A stretch of 49,898 nt of DNA from Ilumatobacteraceae bacterium (GCA_022425725.1 JAKMEY010000057.1:1-49898); one strand, 5' to 3'; positions 1 through 9,437 are shown, counted from the stretch's first letter. Made by a program: numbers and translations. Notes: generated by a model not told the origin, from the letters alone.

Positions 1-2
1 TC

Positions 3-1001
3 GGTATCCACGGTTCGCCGACGTGTGTGATGTCGTACGGCGAAAACGACGGAGCCATCGGATGGCTCGTCGGGGAAGAAAACGAAGGCATGCGCAACAT
101 GTTCACGATGATGAACAACGCCCGCCTCTCCGTTGGTCTGCAAGGTCTTGCCATCACCGAACGCGCCTACCAAGATGCGGTGCAGTACGCGAACGAACGT
201 CGCCAGGGTCGTGCAATTGGTGCTCCTGCTGGCGAGCAAAGCCTCATCGTTGAGCATCCAGATGTTCGCCGTCTGTTGATGACACAGCGTGCATGGATCG
301 ATGCAATGCGGGCACTGACATACACGAACGCGGCCTTTCTCGATATGGCGAAGGCCGCCACTGACGCCGAGGCCGCTCGCTCATGGCGCGAAAAAGCTGA
401 CCTCTACATTCCACTTTCGAAGTCGCTGTGCACTGATGTCGCCCAAGAGTGCACTTCTTCAGCCGTCCAGATTTTTGGTGGCATGGGCTACGTCGAAGAA
501 ACCGGGGTGGCACAGCACTACCGCGACGCTCGGATCCTGCCGATCTATGAGGGAACAAATGGCATCCAAGCAGCCGACCTTGTTGGCCGCAAGTTAGGAA
601 TGCGTTCAGGTGGGGTCGTGCATGACGAACTCGATCGTTTCGAGTCAATGCTCGATGATGTTGCCAACGTTGACGGCATGGCTGCCGCCGCAGAAAATAT
701 GCGCCAAGCCATTTCCAGCAGTCGCGAGGCGACTGAGCATCTCGTCGGCGTTGCAAGCAATGATCCTGCGAGCCTGCTTGCGTCGTCGACGCCGTATCTT
801 CGAATGCTTGGAACCACCGTATGTGCGGGGCTCCTTGCCGGAAGCGTTGTCGGACTCGACCCGTCAAATGAATTTGAGGCTGCGAAAATTGCTTCTGCTC
901 GGTTTTTCTGTGAGCAATTGTTGCCGGCGGCGCAAGGCTGGGCGAGTGCAGTAAAGATGTCATCTGAGACGCTCTACGCAATTCCTGCGGATGCCTTTTA
1001 A
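3..1001 (+). CDS. acyl-CoA dehydrogenase, C-terminal part (5' end outside window)
   Basis: This is the distal part of an FAD-dependent acyl-CoA dehydrogenase, which makes the first alpha,beta-double bond in fatty acyl-CoA breakdown. The frame is open from the first bases of the window, before the first internal ATG at 27, so the true start lies upstream. The motif GAIGWLVGEENEGM and the later YEGTNGIQ, which carries the glutamate of the acyl-CoA dehydrogenase C-terminal domain, are clear. About 120 residues beyond it match the extra C-terminal domain found in long acetyl-CoA-dehydrogenase-like members. It ends about 110 bp before clpB and shows no sign of decay. Substrate chain length cannot be told from this fragment. 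Confidence 0.9.
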   Translation, partial: GIHGSPTCVMSYGENDGAIGWLVGEENEGMRNMFTMMNNARLSVGLQGLAITERAYQDAVQYANERRQGRAIGAPAGEQSLIVEHPDVRRLLMTQRAWIDAMRALTYTNAAFLDMAKAATDAEAARSWREKADLYIPLSKSLCTDVAQECTSSAVQIFGGMGYVEETGVAQHYRDARILPIYEGTNGIQAADLVGRKLGMRSGGVVHDELDRFESMLDDVANVDGMAAAAENMRQAISSSREATEHLVGVASNDPASLLASSTPYLRMLGTTVCAGLLAGSVVGLDPSNEFEAAKIASARFFCEQLLPAAQGWASAVKMSSETLYAIPADAF

Positions 1002-1052
1002 GCTAGCAGCGACAACGATTCCTACATATTCTCAGTACCTCAACTAAGAAAT

Positions 1053-1073
1053 CTTTAGTCGAAATGACTCAAC
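1053..1073. promoter_or_regulatory. HAIR-like HspR operator upstream of clpB
   Basis: CTTTAGT, seven bases, then ACTCAAC. The HAIR consensus bound by the repressor HspR is CTTGAGT-N7-ACTCAAG. Twelve of the fourteen arm positions match and the spacing is exact. It lies 41 bp upstream of the clpB start, where HspR sites sit in actinobacteria. Binding is inferred. Confidence 0.7.
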
Positions 1074-1105
1074 ATTTGTAGGTTTCTGCGAAATGGATCG
1101 ATAAC

Positions 1106-1114
1106 TTATCCACA
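1106..1114 (+). promoter_or_regulatory. perfect DnaA box overlapping the clpB start
   Basis: TTATCCACA is the consensus DnaA box and its last base is the A of the clpB ATG. The gene has no evident Shine-Dalgarno sequence here, so the box occupies the place of the ribosome-binding region. Its function is unknown. Confidence 0.5.
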
Positions 1115-3606
1115 TGGCACTCGATCCAAAAAAATGGACGACGAAAACCCAGGAAGCGGTCGCGGAGGCCGGCGACCTTGCACGGTCACTCGCCAACCCT
1201 CAGCTCACCGCTGACCACCTCCTGTTCGCAATTGCATCACAGGAGGGCACCGTTGCAGCTGCCCTTCTCTCAAAGCTTGGCCAAGCCCCTGGAATGGTCG
1301 CCAACCGTGCCAACGAGGCGATCTCAAAACTGCCACAAGCACAAGGAAGTGATGAGCCTCGCATGGATCGCGAACTGTCGAACGTCTTCGACAACGCGGA
1401 CTCCTATCGAAAAGATCTACGAGACGACTACCTCTCAGTTGAGCACCTCCTTCTCGCCATGAACCAACGAGTTGGTGTTGGGTCAGAAGAAATGCTGCAA
1501 GCGCTCAAAGATGTTCGCGGCAACCACCGCATCACCGATCAAGACCCTGAAGCAAAATTTGCTGCACTCGAAAAATACGGGCATGACCTCACCGCCCAAG
1601 CTGCGGCGGGAAAGATCGATCCGGTCATTGGCCGCGATGACGAAATCCGTCGTGTCATTCAAGTGCTCAGCCGACGCACAAAGAACAACCCGGTCCTCAT
1701 CGGCGAACCAGGCGTCGGAAAGACCGCCATCGCAGAAGGCCTCGCACGACGAATTTCTGACGGTGATGTACCTGAAGGTCTGAAAGGAAAACGCCTGATC
1801 TCACTCGATATCGCCTCGATGCTCGCCGGCGCAAAATACCGAGGTGAATTTGAAGAACGCCTCAAAGCCGTTCTCAAAGAGATCACCGATGCTGCTGGCG
1901 AAATCGTCACCTTCATCGACGAACTTCACACCATCGTCGGCGCCGGCGCTTCAGAAGGCGCCATGGACGCCGGCAACATGATTAAGCCAATGCTCGCCCG
2001 AGGCGAGCTTCATCTCATCGGCGCCACCACCCTCGACGAATACCGCAAATACGTCGAAAAAGATCCAGCTCTCGAGCGTCGGTTCCAGCAGGTATACGTC
2101 GGTGAGCCGACCGTCGAAGACACCATCGGCATCTTGAGAGGACTCAGAGAGCGCTACGAGGTTCACCACGGCGTGCGCATTCAAGATTCCGCCCTTGTCT
2201 CCGCTGCCGTGCTCTCAAACCGCTACCTCACCAACCGATTCCTTCCCGACAAAGCCATCGACCTTGTCGACGAGGCTGCGTCAAAACTGCGGATCGAAAT
2301 CGATTCAATGCCAACCGAGATCGACATTGTCGAACGACGCATCCTGCAACTCGAAATTGAACAAGTCGCTCTTGAAAAAGAACACGACGACATCAGTCGA
2401 GAGCGCCTAGACCATCTGCACGATGAACTTGCATCACTCAATGCAGAACGTTCAACCATGAAACAACGATGGGAAGCCGAGAAGCAGGCGATCGAGGCGA
2501 TCCGCAACCTCAAAGAAGAACTTGAGCAACTGCGAAGCCAGGCCGAACGAGAAACAGATCTCAACCTTGCTGCCGAAATTCGCTACGGCAGAATTCCCGA
2601 ACTCGAACGTCGCATCGGTGAAGCAACTTCACACCTTGACGAACTTCAAGTGGCAGCCCGAATGCTGAAAGAAGAAGTCGACGCAGAAGACATCGCTGAA
2701 GTGGTCGCCAAGTGGACCGGCGTCCCGATGGCAAAACTGATGGAAAGCGAGATGGCGAAACTCGTCCATCTCGAAGAGTCGTTACATCAACGGGTGATCG
2801 GCCAGCACGATGCTGTCACCGCTGTTGCCAATGCAGTTCGACGCAGTCGAGCCGGTATCAGCGACCCAAACCGACCAATCGGTTCGTTCATGTTTGTCGG
2901 GCCCACCGGAGTTGGAAAGACCGAACTTGCTCGGGCACTTGCCGAGTTCCTCTTTGACGATGAACGGGCGATGGTGCGCATCGACATGGGTGAATACATA
3001 GAGAAGCACACGGTGAGCCGGCTCATCGGCGCACCTCCCGGATACGTCGGTTACGACGAGGGTGGCCAACTCACCGAGGCTGTTCGACGGCGCCCGTACT
3101 CAGTGGTGCTCCTCGACGAGATCGAAAAAGCACATCCTGATGTGTTCAACGTCTTACTGCAGGTACTCGACGACGGACGTCTCACCGACGGTCAAGGTCG
3201 AACCGTCAACTTCACGAACGCTGTTCTCATCATGACCTCGAACCTCGCCGGCGATCCGTCATCGTTCTTCAAGCCAGAGTTCCTCAACCGAGTTGACGAC
3301 ATCATCAGATTCAGTGAGCTCACCCAATCTGATCTTCGTCACATCGTCGACATTCATATTGAACGTCTTCAAGCTCGACTCATGGAGAGCAAACGAATCG
3401 AACTGAAGGTGACCCCCGATGCTCTCGATGCTCTCGCTGAAATCGGGTTCGATCCGGCGTTCGGTGCGCGACCCCTCAAACGAGTACTTCAACGAGAAAT
3501 CGGTGACCGTGCTGCGATCATGATCCTCGAGGGCAAGGCCACAGAAGGTAGTTCACTCACGGTCGAAAAGAACGGCGAGACCATCGAACTCACAACGTCG
3601 GGATAA
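1114..3606 (+). CDS. clpB: ATP-dependent disaggregase ClpB
   Basis: ClpB is a hexameric AAA+ chaperone that pulls proteins out of aggregates together with DnaK. The order is complete: an N-terminal Clp repeat domain, AAA-1 with Walker A GEPGVGKT at residues 197-204 and DE at 269-270, a coiled-coil middle domain near 400-520, and AAA-2 with Walker A GPTGVGKT at 596-603. At 830 residues it is a little short. About 20 residues usually found between TSNL of AAA-2 sensor 1 (near residue 710) and the FxPEFLNR stretch are replaced by a five-residue turn. The upstream HAIR-like site suggests HspR heat-shock control. The 3' end overlaps the convergent ligase gene by 17 bp. Confidence 0.97.
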   Translation: MALDPKKWTTKTQEAVAEAGDLARSLANPQLTADHLLFAIASQEGTVAAALLSKLGQAPGMVANRANEAISKLPQAQGSDEPRMDRELSNVFDNADSYRKDLRDDYLSVEHLLLAMNQRVGVGSEEMLQALKDVRGNHRITDQDPEAKFAALEKYGHDLTAQAAAGKIDPVIGRDDEIRRVIQVLSRRTKNNPVLIGEPGVGKTAIAEGLARRISDGDVPEGLKGKRLISLDIASMLAGAKYRGEFEERLKAVLKEITDAAGEIVTFIDELHTIVGAGASEGAMDAGNMIKPMLARGELHLIGATTLDEYRKYVEKDPALERRFQQVYVGEPTVEDTIGILRGLRERYEVHHGVRIQDSALVSAAVLSNRYLTNRFLPDKAIDLVDEAASKLRIEIDSMPTEIDIVERRILQLEIEQVALEKEHDDISRERLDHLHDELASLNAERSTMKQRWEAEKQAIEAIRNLKEELEQLRSQAERETDLNLAAEIRYGRIPELERRIGEATSHLDELQVAARMLKEEVDAEDIAEVVAKWTGVPMAKLMESEMAKLVHLEESLHQRVIGQHDAVTAVANAVRRSRAGISDPNRPIGSFMFVGPTGVGKTELARALAEFLFDDERAMVRIDMGEYIEKHTVSRLIGAPPGYVGYDEGGQLTEAVRRRPYSVVLLDEIEKAHPDVFNVLLQVLDDGRLTDGQGRTVNFTNAVLIMTSNLAGDPSSFFKPEFLNRVDDIIRFSELTQSDLRHIVDIHIERLQARLMESKRIELKVTPDALDALAEIGFDPAFGARPLKRVLQREIGDRAAIMILEGKATEGSSLTVEKNGETIELTTSG

Positions 3607-5344
3607 GCCGCTCTTTCAGTTCGCGCTTCAAAAATTTGCCGTTCGCGTTTTGCGGAAGTTTCTCATCGAGGATCCACACGTAGCGAGGCACCTTATGCTT
3701 CGCGATGCGCTCACCCAAGAACTCTTGAAGAGCTTCGGCCGACAGCGAGGCACTCGGGTGTAAGTGAATAGCGACACCAACTTCTTCTCCGAGGCGGTCG
3801 TCTGGAACACCAAACACGGCGGCCTCTGCAACTGCTTCGTTCTGATAGATCGCGGCCTCGACCTCTGCTGAGTAGACATTCTCACCGCCACGCAACACCA
3901 TGTCTTTGGCTCGGTCAACGATGTAGATGAACCCGTCGTCATCAACCATTGCGACATCACCAGTGTTAAACCATCCATCGCGGATCGCGTCTGCTGTTGC
4001 GTCAGGCCGATTGATGTACCCCTTCACCACGACCGGTCCACGCACACACAATTGCCCACGCGCCTCTGGGGTGATCGCGACGTCGTTTCCATCGTCATCG
4101 ACGAGCTTGACATCGCAGACCGGTACGACGCGACCACACGACGCAGGCTTCTCAATGAAGAACTTCGCTGCGTTGGCGGTCACGATGCCGTGTGTCTCGG
4201 TCAGTCCATAGCCGGTTGAGGGTGCACCTCTCGACAGGCTCTTGTCGATCTTGTCGACAAGGTCAGGTTGCAATGCTGCACCGCCACCGCCCATACCTTG
4301 CACCGTGCTCGTATCGCGGGTTTCCCAATCTGGATGCGTAATCAGTTCTCGACTCATCGTGGGCACACCGGAGAATGTGGTGACGCCTTCGCGTTCAATG
4401 AGTTCAAGGGCACGACCTGGGTCCCATTTGTAGGTGAGCACGATTTTTCCGCCGACGAGCGTGCATGGCTGCAAGAGGCAGTTGTTCGCCGTGACGTGGA
4501 ACAACGGTGTCGGCGCCATATACACCGGCTGACTAGAAGGGTCGGTGAGATTGCCCATCTCTTTGCCTTCAATATCGCCTGCAGCCTTCGCTTTTGCCTC
4601 AGCGGCTGCAGCAGTCAGGCTCATGAATACAAGATTCATGACATTGTGCAATGAACCCCGGTGGGTGAGTTGGGCGCCCTTGGGGAAGCCGGTCGTTCCT
4701 GAGGTATAGAAAATGCAGGCGTCGTCGTCGGGGTCGATATCGGCCGGCGGCAGTTCTGCTGGAGCGTTCGACGCATCAACAACGTCACTCCAACGTGAAC
4801 AGTTGTCGGGAAGGTCGCGGTCACTGCGCACCGACATCACATGAAGGGCGTCGGCGGCGCGAATCTCGTCGAGCACCGGCAACAGTCGCTCAAGGCGTTC
4901 ATCATCGACGATCACAACCTTCGGCTGGGCGTCGTTGAGACCAAACTTGATCTCTTCTGACGTCCACCACGCATTCATGCCAACAACGGCTGCACCGAGT
5001 GAAACCGTTGCCCAGTACGTCATCACCCACTCAGGGAAATTGCGCATCGAGATCGCAACCCGATCGCCACTGCCAACGCCGTGGGCATCGCAAAGGTGAT
5101 GGGCGAGCGAACGAACCGATGCTGCAACCTCGGCGTAAGTGAAACGCTCGTCTTCGTAGACGATGTAGTCGCGGTCGGCGTACCCGGCGGTTAGTTCCCA
5201 AAAGGCGCGCATTGTTGGCGGCGCATTCTTGAAGACGCGCATCGGAACCCCACGAACGATGATTTCGGTCATTTCGAACTGGCTGCCATCGGCCGCCATT
5301 TCTTCCCATGTCGACAAATAGTGCTGCATCAGTGCGGAAGGCAT
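3590..5344 (-). CDS. AMP-forming fatty acyl-CoA ligase
   Basis: This is a class I adenylate-forming enzyme that activates a carboxylic acid as acyl-AMP and passes it to CoA. The P-loop YTSGTTGFPKG, the YGLTETHG motif, the FNTGDV motif and the C-terminal LPQNANGKFLKREL with its catalytic lysine are all present, so it looks active. The length is 584 residues from ATG at 5344. A TTG start at 5377 would add 11 residues, but that codon lies inside a 10-bp hairpin, so the ATG is preferred. It follows engB on the same strand and overlaps the end of clpB. The sequence resembles FadD-type ligases; the substrate is unknown. Confidence 0.9.
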   Translation of the reverse strand: MPSALMQHYLSTWEEMAADGSQFEMTEIIVRGVPMRVFKNAPPTMRAFWELTAGYADRDYIVYEDERFTYAEVAASVRSLAHHLCDAHGVGSGDRVAISMRNFPEWVMTYWATVSLGAAVVGMNAWWTSEEIKFGLNDAQPKVVIVDDERLERLLPVLDEIRAADALHVMSVRSDRDLPDNCSRWSDVVDASNAPAELPPADIDPDDDACIFYTSGTTGFPKGAQLTHRGSLHNVMNLVFMSLTAAAAEAKAKAAGDIEGKEMGNLTDPSSQPVYMAPTPLFHVTANNCLLQPCTLVGGKIVLTYKWDPGRALELIEREGVTTFSGVPTMSRELITHPDWETRDTSTVQGMGGGGAALQPDLVDKIDKSLSRGAPSTGYGLTETHGIVTANAAKFFIEKPASCGRVVPVCDVKLVDDDGNDVAITPEARGQLCVRGPVVVKGYINRPDATADAIRDGWFNTGDVAMVDDDGFIYIVDRAKDMVLRGGENVYSAEVEAAIYQNEAVAEAAVFGVPDDRLGEEVGVAIHLHPSASLSAEALQEFLGERIAKHKVPRYVWILDEKLPQNANGKFLKRELKERLIPTL

Positions 5345-5360
5345 AGAACCGCCAGTCTTA

Positions 5361-5388
5361 CCGATGAGAAAGAGCAACTTCTCATCGG
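5361..5388 (-). terminator. 10-bp hairpin between engB and the ligase gene
   Basis: CCGATGAGAA and TTCTCATCGG form a perfect 10-bp stem around an 8-base loop. It sits between the engB stop and the ligase ATG and has no T-run, so it could be an attenuator, an RNA-processing site or a weak terminator. Confidence 0.45.
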
Positions 5389-5416
5389 TGACAGCCCGTT
5401 TATGCCACCACGGCGC

Positions 5417-6004
5417 TCAAGTCGTCAGGTGGCTGATGACAAGGTCACGCAAGCGCTCAATGCCGACGTTTTTTGACGCCGACGCCCACACGATGTCGCC
5501 CTGCTCAAGCATGCACCCTTCGGCCAGATCACGTTTCCGGCGTTGGCGTTTTGCCGACTTCACCTTGTCGGATTTTGTCGCGACCACAGTGTGAGGGACG
5601 TCGTTGTAACGCAACCACTCAAGCATCTGCACATCAAGCGGGGTCGGTCCGATCTCACCATCGACAAGCACAAACACCATGACGAGTTCTTCGCGTTCAA
5701 GAAGGTAACCCTCGATCATCGACGACCAGTCACCACGAATGTGGCCAGGAACTTTCGCATACCCGTAACCCGGCAAATCGACGACTGCTCCCCCGGCGAC
5801 GTGCGAGAACACATTGATCAACTGTGTGCGGCCGGGAGTATTCGACACACGTGCGAGCTGACGCTGATGGGCGAGGGCGTTGATCAGCGAACTCTTTCCC
5901 ACATTCGAACGGCCAACAAAGGCGACTTCGGGGCCGAGTTCTGGCAACTGATGAGCCCGAGTAGCTGACTGCACGAACTTCAACTGAAGCGGTTTCGACG
6001 CCAC
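5417..6004 (-). CDS. engB: ribosome biogenesis GTP-binding protein EngB/YsxC
   Basis: EngB is a TRAFAC-class GTPase needed for late assembly of the large ribosomal subunit. Its length, 195 residues, is usual for the family. G1 is GRSNVGKSS with lysine 37, the switch region has NTPGRTQ, G3 is DLPGYGYA and G4 is TKSDKV. The start is a GTG, six bases after the stop of the small membrane protein upstream, so the two are probably cotranscribed. The GTG is followed by a short basic N-terminus typical of the family. Nothing is unusual apart from its company; engB more often follows lon or clpX. Confidence 0.95.
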   Translation of the reverse strand: MASKPLQLKFVQSATRAHQLPELGPEVAFVGRSNVGKSSLINALAHQRQLARVSNTPGRTQLINVFSHVAGGAVVDLPGYGYAKVPGHIRGDWSSMIEGYLLEREELVMVFVLVDGEIGPTPLDVQMLEWLRYNDVPHTVVATKSDKVKSAKRQRRKRDLAEGCMLEQGDIVWASASKNVGIERLRDLVISHLTT

Positions 6005-6010
6005 GGCGAA

Positions 6011-6238
6011 CTACCCGGAGATCAGAGTGGCAAGTGACCACACTGAGGCAATGAAACCGAGCACTGCATAGAACAAGCTGCGAAACAGTGGAGGTCGAGG
6101 AGGCGGACCGTCGGTCAATGATTCGACCGAGCCTGCTGGTGGTGTCGGCGGTCGAACGAGCGCGAGCACGTTTCCGATACACAACGCGCCACCAAGCGCA
6201 AGCAGCAACCACGCAATGAGGTCCTCTCCGAGGAACAT
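6011..6238 (-). CDS. small membrane protein, two helices
   Basis: This 75-residue protein has two hydrophobic stretches, near residues 7-27 and 54-74, separated by a proline-rich loop (RPPTPPAGS and GPPPRPP). I do not recognise a family. The frame is open further upstream, but there it runs antisense to the divergent ligase gene, so the ATG at 6238 is the sensible start. It ends six bases before engB and probably leads that operon. The 29 bp between this ATG and the divergent ligase ATG must hold both promoters, or those overlap the coding ends. Confidence 0.65.
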   Translation of the reverse strand: MFLGEDLIAWLLLALGGALCIGNVLALVRPPTPPAGSVESLTDGPPPRPPLFRSLFYAVLGFIASVWSLATLISG

Positions 6239-6267
6239 CTCAACAGTCTGCCGTGCGACACTGCAGT

Positions 6268-7686
6268 ATGGCATCCATTCGCGAAACAACTTTTCAGAAC
6301 GTGGTGGATCTGTTCTCGATGTCTGATGCTGTTCTCGTCTTCGACAACGGAGAAGAGATTGAAAGCAAAGAGCTTGTTCGACGTGCCGTACAGCGCCTCC
6401 GTCAACTACGAGCCCAAGGGTTCGCTCAAGGAGATCGACTGGCCTTACACCGCGGAAATGACATCGAAGCGCTTGAGTTGCTTCTCGCGGCAGCACTTGG
6501 AGGAATCATCGTCGTAGCGGTGAACACGAAGTATTCGCAAGTCGAAGTTGATGACCTTGTCGCTCGATCAGGAGCCCGCCACCCGACCCTCTCTCATCAC
6601 GGCGATGCCGAGCCCGACGTGTATGCAAATGCGCAAGATCTTCCGTTCATCATCTTCACGACGTCGGGTACGACATCGAAACCAAAGATGGTCTTGCACC
6701 GCCAACGCTCGGTGATTGAACACACCGTTGACATCGTCGATCATTTTGGATACTCGGACGCCGACACCGTTCTCATGGCACTTCCGTTGTGTGGAACCTT
6801 TGGGCTCAGCAGCCTTATCGCCGCCGTTGCCTCTGGCGCCCGAGTCGTCGTTAACCAGTTCTCTGTTGATGGGACCTCAGCGCTCACCCACCGTGAACAG
6901 ATCACCGCAATGAACGGAAGCGATGATATGTTCCACCGGCTCTTGCTCGCCAACGCTGATCTCTCTCATCTTCGCATCAGCGGATACGCCCAGTTCAACA
7001 CGTCGTTGAGTGACATCGTCTCCCGAGCAGAAGCAAAGGGCGCAACCCTGACCGGGCTCTACGGAATGAGTGAGGTGCAGGCTCTCTTTTCGCTCCGCGA
7101 CCCACAACTCGATAGCGACGGTAGATCTCGTGCGGGCGGCATGCTCGTGTCGCCTCGAGCCTCAGCGCGAGTTGTTGATGGCGAACTTCAACTTCGCGGG
7201 CCGAGTCTCTTCGCCGGCTACCTCCAAGAGGGTGGTGACGTCGTCGACGACGAACTCACCGCTCAGTACATGGTGACTGATGACGACGGTGTCGTGTGGT
7301 TCAAGACAGGCGACCTTGCAGAGATGGATGACGACCGCACGTTCCACTACATCTCACGACTCGGCGACATTCTTCGACTGGGAGGATTTCTTGTTGCGCC
7401 GGCAGAAATCGCTGAAGCACTGTGCAGTGCTCCAGGAGTTGCCGATGCCCAAGTCGTAGCCGTTGGTCTTGAGACAGGGTCACGGCCGGTTGCATTCGTG
7501 ATTCCCGAAGAGGGCGCAACCATCAGTGAGGACGAGGTCATTGAGCATTGCCGCAGTCGGCTTGCTCGCTACAAAGTACCGGTAAGGGTCGTGTCTCTTG
7601 ACGAATTTCCCATCACTGATGGCCCGAATGGGGTGAAGATCAGATTGACCGAACTGCGTGATCGGGCGACAGAACTGTTGAGCTAA
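6268..7686 (+). CDS. AMP-binding ligase, class I adenylate-forming
   Basis: This is a second acyl-activating enzyme, with the P-loop FTTSGTTSKPKMV, the YGMSEV motif, the WFKTGDLAEMDDD motif and an ISRLGDILRLGG hinge. The C-terminal lysine lies in GPNGVKIRL rather than in the usual ATGK context. The length, 472 residues from ATG at 6268, is short for the family (500-550) because the N-terminal lobe is compact. A GTG at 6253 is a possible start. No ribosome-binding site is obvious. It is only distantly similar to the ligase at 3590-5344. It may activate an acyl or aryl acid; the substrate is unknown. Confidence 0.85.
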   Translation: MASIRETTFQNVVDLFSMSDAVLVFDNGEEIESKELVRRAVQRLRQLRAQGFAQGDRLALHRGNDIEALELLLAAALGGIIVVAVNTKYSQVEVDDLVARSGARHPTLSHHGDAEPDVYANAQDLPFIIFTTSGTTSKPKMVLHRQRSVIEHTVDIVDHFGYSDADTVLMALPLCGTFGLSSLIAAVASGARVVVNQFSVDGTSALTHREQITAMNGSDDMFHRLLLANADLSHLRISGYAQFNTSLSDIVSRAEAKGATLTGLYGMSEVQALFSLRDPQLDSDGRSRAGGMLVSPRASARVVDGELQLRGPSLFAGYLQEGGDVVDDELTAQYMVTDDDGVVWFKTGDLAEMDDDRTFHYISRLGDILRLGGFLVAPAEIAEALCSAPGVADAQVVAVGLETGSRPVAFVIPEEGATISEDEVIEHCRSRLARYKVPVRVVSLDEFPITDGPNGVKIRLTELRDRATELLS

Positions 7687-7694
7687 CCGATGTT

Positions 7695-7720
7695 GCGTTC
7701 GCTAGGAAGATGTCGAACGC
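7695..7720. terminator. hairpin between convergent genes
   Basis: GCGTTCG and CGAACGC form a perfect 7-bp stem with a 12-base loop. It lies exactly between the ligase stop at 7686 and the end of the convergent ABC permease, and runs into the last codons of the latter. It would serve both directions; T-runs are poor. Confidence 0.4.
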
Positions 7721-8478
7721 GCGAACTTTCGAGTCGCAATCATCGAAAACACAGCGATGAGGCCAACCGACCAGGCGAGAGAAAGCCAGGCGTCATTTCC
7801 GACAGGGAGCCCGTTATATAGCGACCGCGCTGCATTGGTCACCACGGTGAACGGGTTCGCATTCGCTACCGCTTCTAGCCATCCCGGCATCGTCGATGGG
7901 TCAACGAATGCTGACGACACAAACGTCAACGGAAACATCCAAATGAATCCGGCCGAGTTCGCGGCCTCGACCGATGAGACGGCAAGCCCAATCAGCGCCT
8001 GTACCCAGCTCAACGCATACGAAAACAGCACGAGCAAACCGGTTGCGAGCACCGCATCGGTGACGGAACCTCCAAACCGAAAGCCGAGCAAAAACGAGGC
8101 TACGAGCATCACACCAAACGTGAGGAGGTTGCGTACGAGGTCGCTCACCGTGCGACCGATGATGACTGCCGAACGGCTCATCGGCAGTGACCGCAAACGG
8201 TCGACAAGGCCTTTCGAAAGATCTTCTGCGAGACCAATCGAGGTGAACGCCGAACCGAAGACAAGGGACTGGCTGAAAATTCCGGGCATGAGGAACTGGT
8301 CGTAGTTATCAAACCCAGGGATCGAGATCGACCCGCCAAACACATATGCGAACAGCGCAAGAAACATAATCGGCTGGATCGTCGCAAAGATCAGCAATTC
8401 GATATTGCGAGGAATCACACGTAGGTGACGTTCGGCCTCAACGAATGAGTCGTGGAGGGTTGCCTGAAGCCGGTTCAT
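7702..8478 (-). CDS. ABC-2 type exporter permease (DrrB-like)
   Basis: This 258-residue integral membrane protein of the ABC-2 family has about six hydrophobic segments after a short cytoplasmic N-terminus. The stretch FTSIGLAEDLSKGLVDRLRS is the conserved cytoplasmic loop of DrrB-like permeases that couples to the ATPase. Its ATG overlaps the TGA of the ATPase gene (ATGA at 8475-8478), so the two are translationally coupled. Such pairs export lipids, antibiotics or other amphipathic molecules; nothing here names the cargo. Confidence 0.9.
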   Translation of the reverse strand: MNRLQATLHDSFVEAERHLRVIPRNIELLIFATIQPIMFLALFAYVFGGSISIPGFDNYDQFLMPGIFSQSLVFGSAFTSIGLAEDLSKGLVDRLRSLPMSRSAVIIGRTVSDLVRNLLTFGVMLVASFLLGFRFGGSVTDAVLATGLLVLFSYALSWVQALIGLAVSSVEAANSAGFIWMFPLTFVSSAFVDPSTMPGWLEAVANANPFTVVTNAARSLYNGLPVGNDAWLSLAWSVGLIAVFSMIATRKFARSTSS

Positions 8479-9437
8479 GATGTTGCCTCCTCTGCCGATG
8501 CAACGTGTCCGGTCAAGGCAAGGAAGACATCATCGAGCGATGGTCGACGAACAACGACATCGAGCACGTCGACGCCAGCATCGTCGAGCGCACGAATGAC
8601 GCTTGGTACAACTCGGTCACCGGCAGTAATTGGTGCTTCGAAGGTTCGGTCGTCACGCACTTCAACGCGACCTGTGCACAGCGGGGTCAACACTGACATC
8701 GCAAGCTCTCGGTTTTCGGCGCGTGCAATCGAGACTTGGAGTAGTGCTCCACCCGTCCGAGATTTGAGTTCGTCTGGAGTTCCCTCAGCGATGACCCGGC
8801 CCTGGTCGATCACCACGATCTGCTCGGCGAGCCGATCAGCCTCTTCGAGATATTGGGTCGTGAGTAGCACCGTGGTGCCATCAGCTGCAAGATCTTCAAT
8901 GACATCCCACATGCCAAGACGGCTTCGTGGGTCGAGGCCAGTAGTCGGTTCATCGAGAAACAGCACTGACGGATTCGCAATGAGGCTCATTGCGATATCA
9001 AGCCGGCGGCGCATGCCTCCCGAGAACCCCTTCACCACACGATCTGCAGAATCGGCAAGGTCGAATCGATCGAGGAGCTCGCCGGCGCGCAAACGCGCCT
9101 CTGCTGTGCCGAGGTGGAAAAGTCGACCGATGTACACAAGGTTTTCGCGGGCGGTGAGTCGCTCATCGACAGCGGCGTACTGCCCGGTAAGCCCGATACG
9201 GCGACGAACATCGTCAGGATTTTTCTCGACATCGATGCCGTCAATGGTGGCTGTTCCGGCATCTGGCCGAATCAAGGTCGTGAGCACTTTGACCGATGTT
9301 GTCTTGCCCGCTCCGTTCGGGCCAAGGAGCCCGTACACCGCTCCCGCCGGTACTGCGAGGTCAACTCCGTCGAGTGCGAGGGTGTCACCAAATCGCTTGA
9401 CGACTCCTTGCATCTGTACTGCGTAGCGTTCTGTCAC
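8475..9437 (-). CDS. ABC exporter ATPase (DrrA-like)
   Basis: This is the nucleotide-binding subunit of the exporter, 320 residues long. Walker A is GPNGAGKTT, the signature is FSGGMRRRLD, Walker B is VLFLDEPTTGLDPRS and the switch histidine is replaced by glutamine in LLTTQYLEEAD, which is usual for DrrA relatives. The roughly 100-residue C-terminal extension ending in PSLDDVFLALTG is also diagnostic of that group. The start is GTG at 9437; an ATG at 9413 is possible. It is the first gene of a two-gene operon that begins about 30 bp from the end of dnaB on the same strand. Confidence 0.93.
   Translation of the reverse strand: MTERYAVQMQGVVKRFGDTLALDGVDLAVPAGAVYGLLGPNGAGKTTSVKVLTTLIRPDAGTATIDGIDVEKNPDDVRRRIGLTGQYAAVDERLTARENLVYIGRLFHLGTAEARLRAGELLDRFDLADSADRVVKGFSGGMRRRLDIAMSLIANPSVLFLDEPTTGLDPRSRLGMWDVIEDLAADGTTVLLTTQYLEEADRLAEQIVVIDQGRVIAEGTPDELKSRTGGALLQVSIARAENRELAMSVLTPLCTGRVEVRDDRTFEAPITAGDRVVPSVIRALDDAGVDVLDVVVRRPSLDDVFLALTGHVASAEEATS

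Noticed and set aside
244-981. Long open frame on the minus strand opposite the acyl-CoA dehydrogenase gene
   Set aside because: It mirrors a clear coding frame and its protein has no recognisable pattern; it is a shadow of codon bias.
1002-1113. CIRCE element for HrcA upstream of clpB
   Set aside because: No TTAGCACTC-N9-GAGTGCTAA-like repeat; the inverted repeat present fits HAIR instead.
3628-5309. Alternative frames overlapping the acyl-CoA ligase on both strands
   Set aside because: The ligase frame contains all family motifs; the others have none.
8452-9426. Long serine/threonine/arginine-rich frame opposite the ABC ATPase gene
   Set aside because: It is antisense to an unmistakable ATPase and has the composition typical of such shadows.
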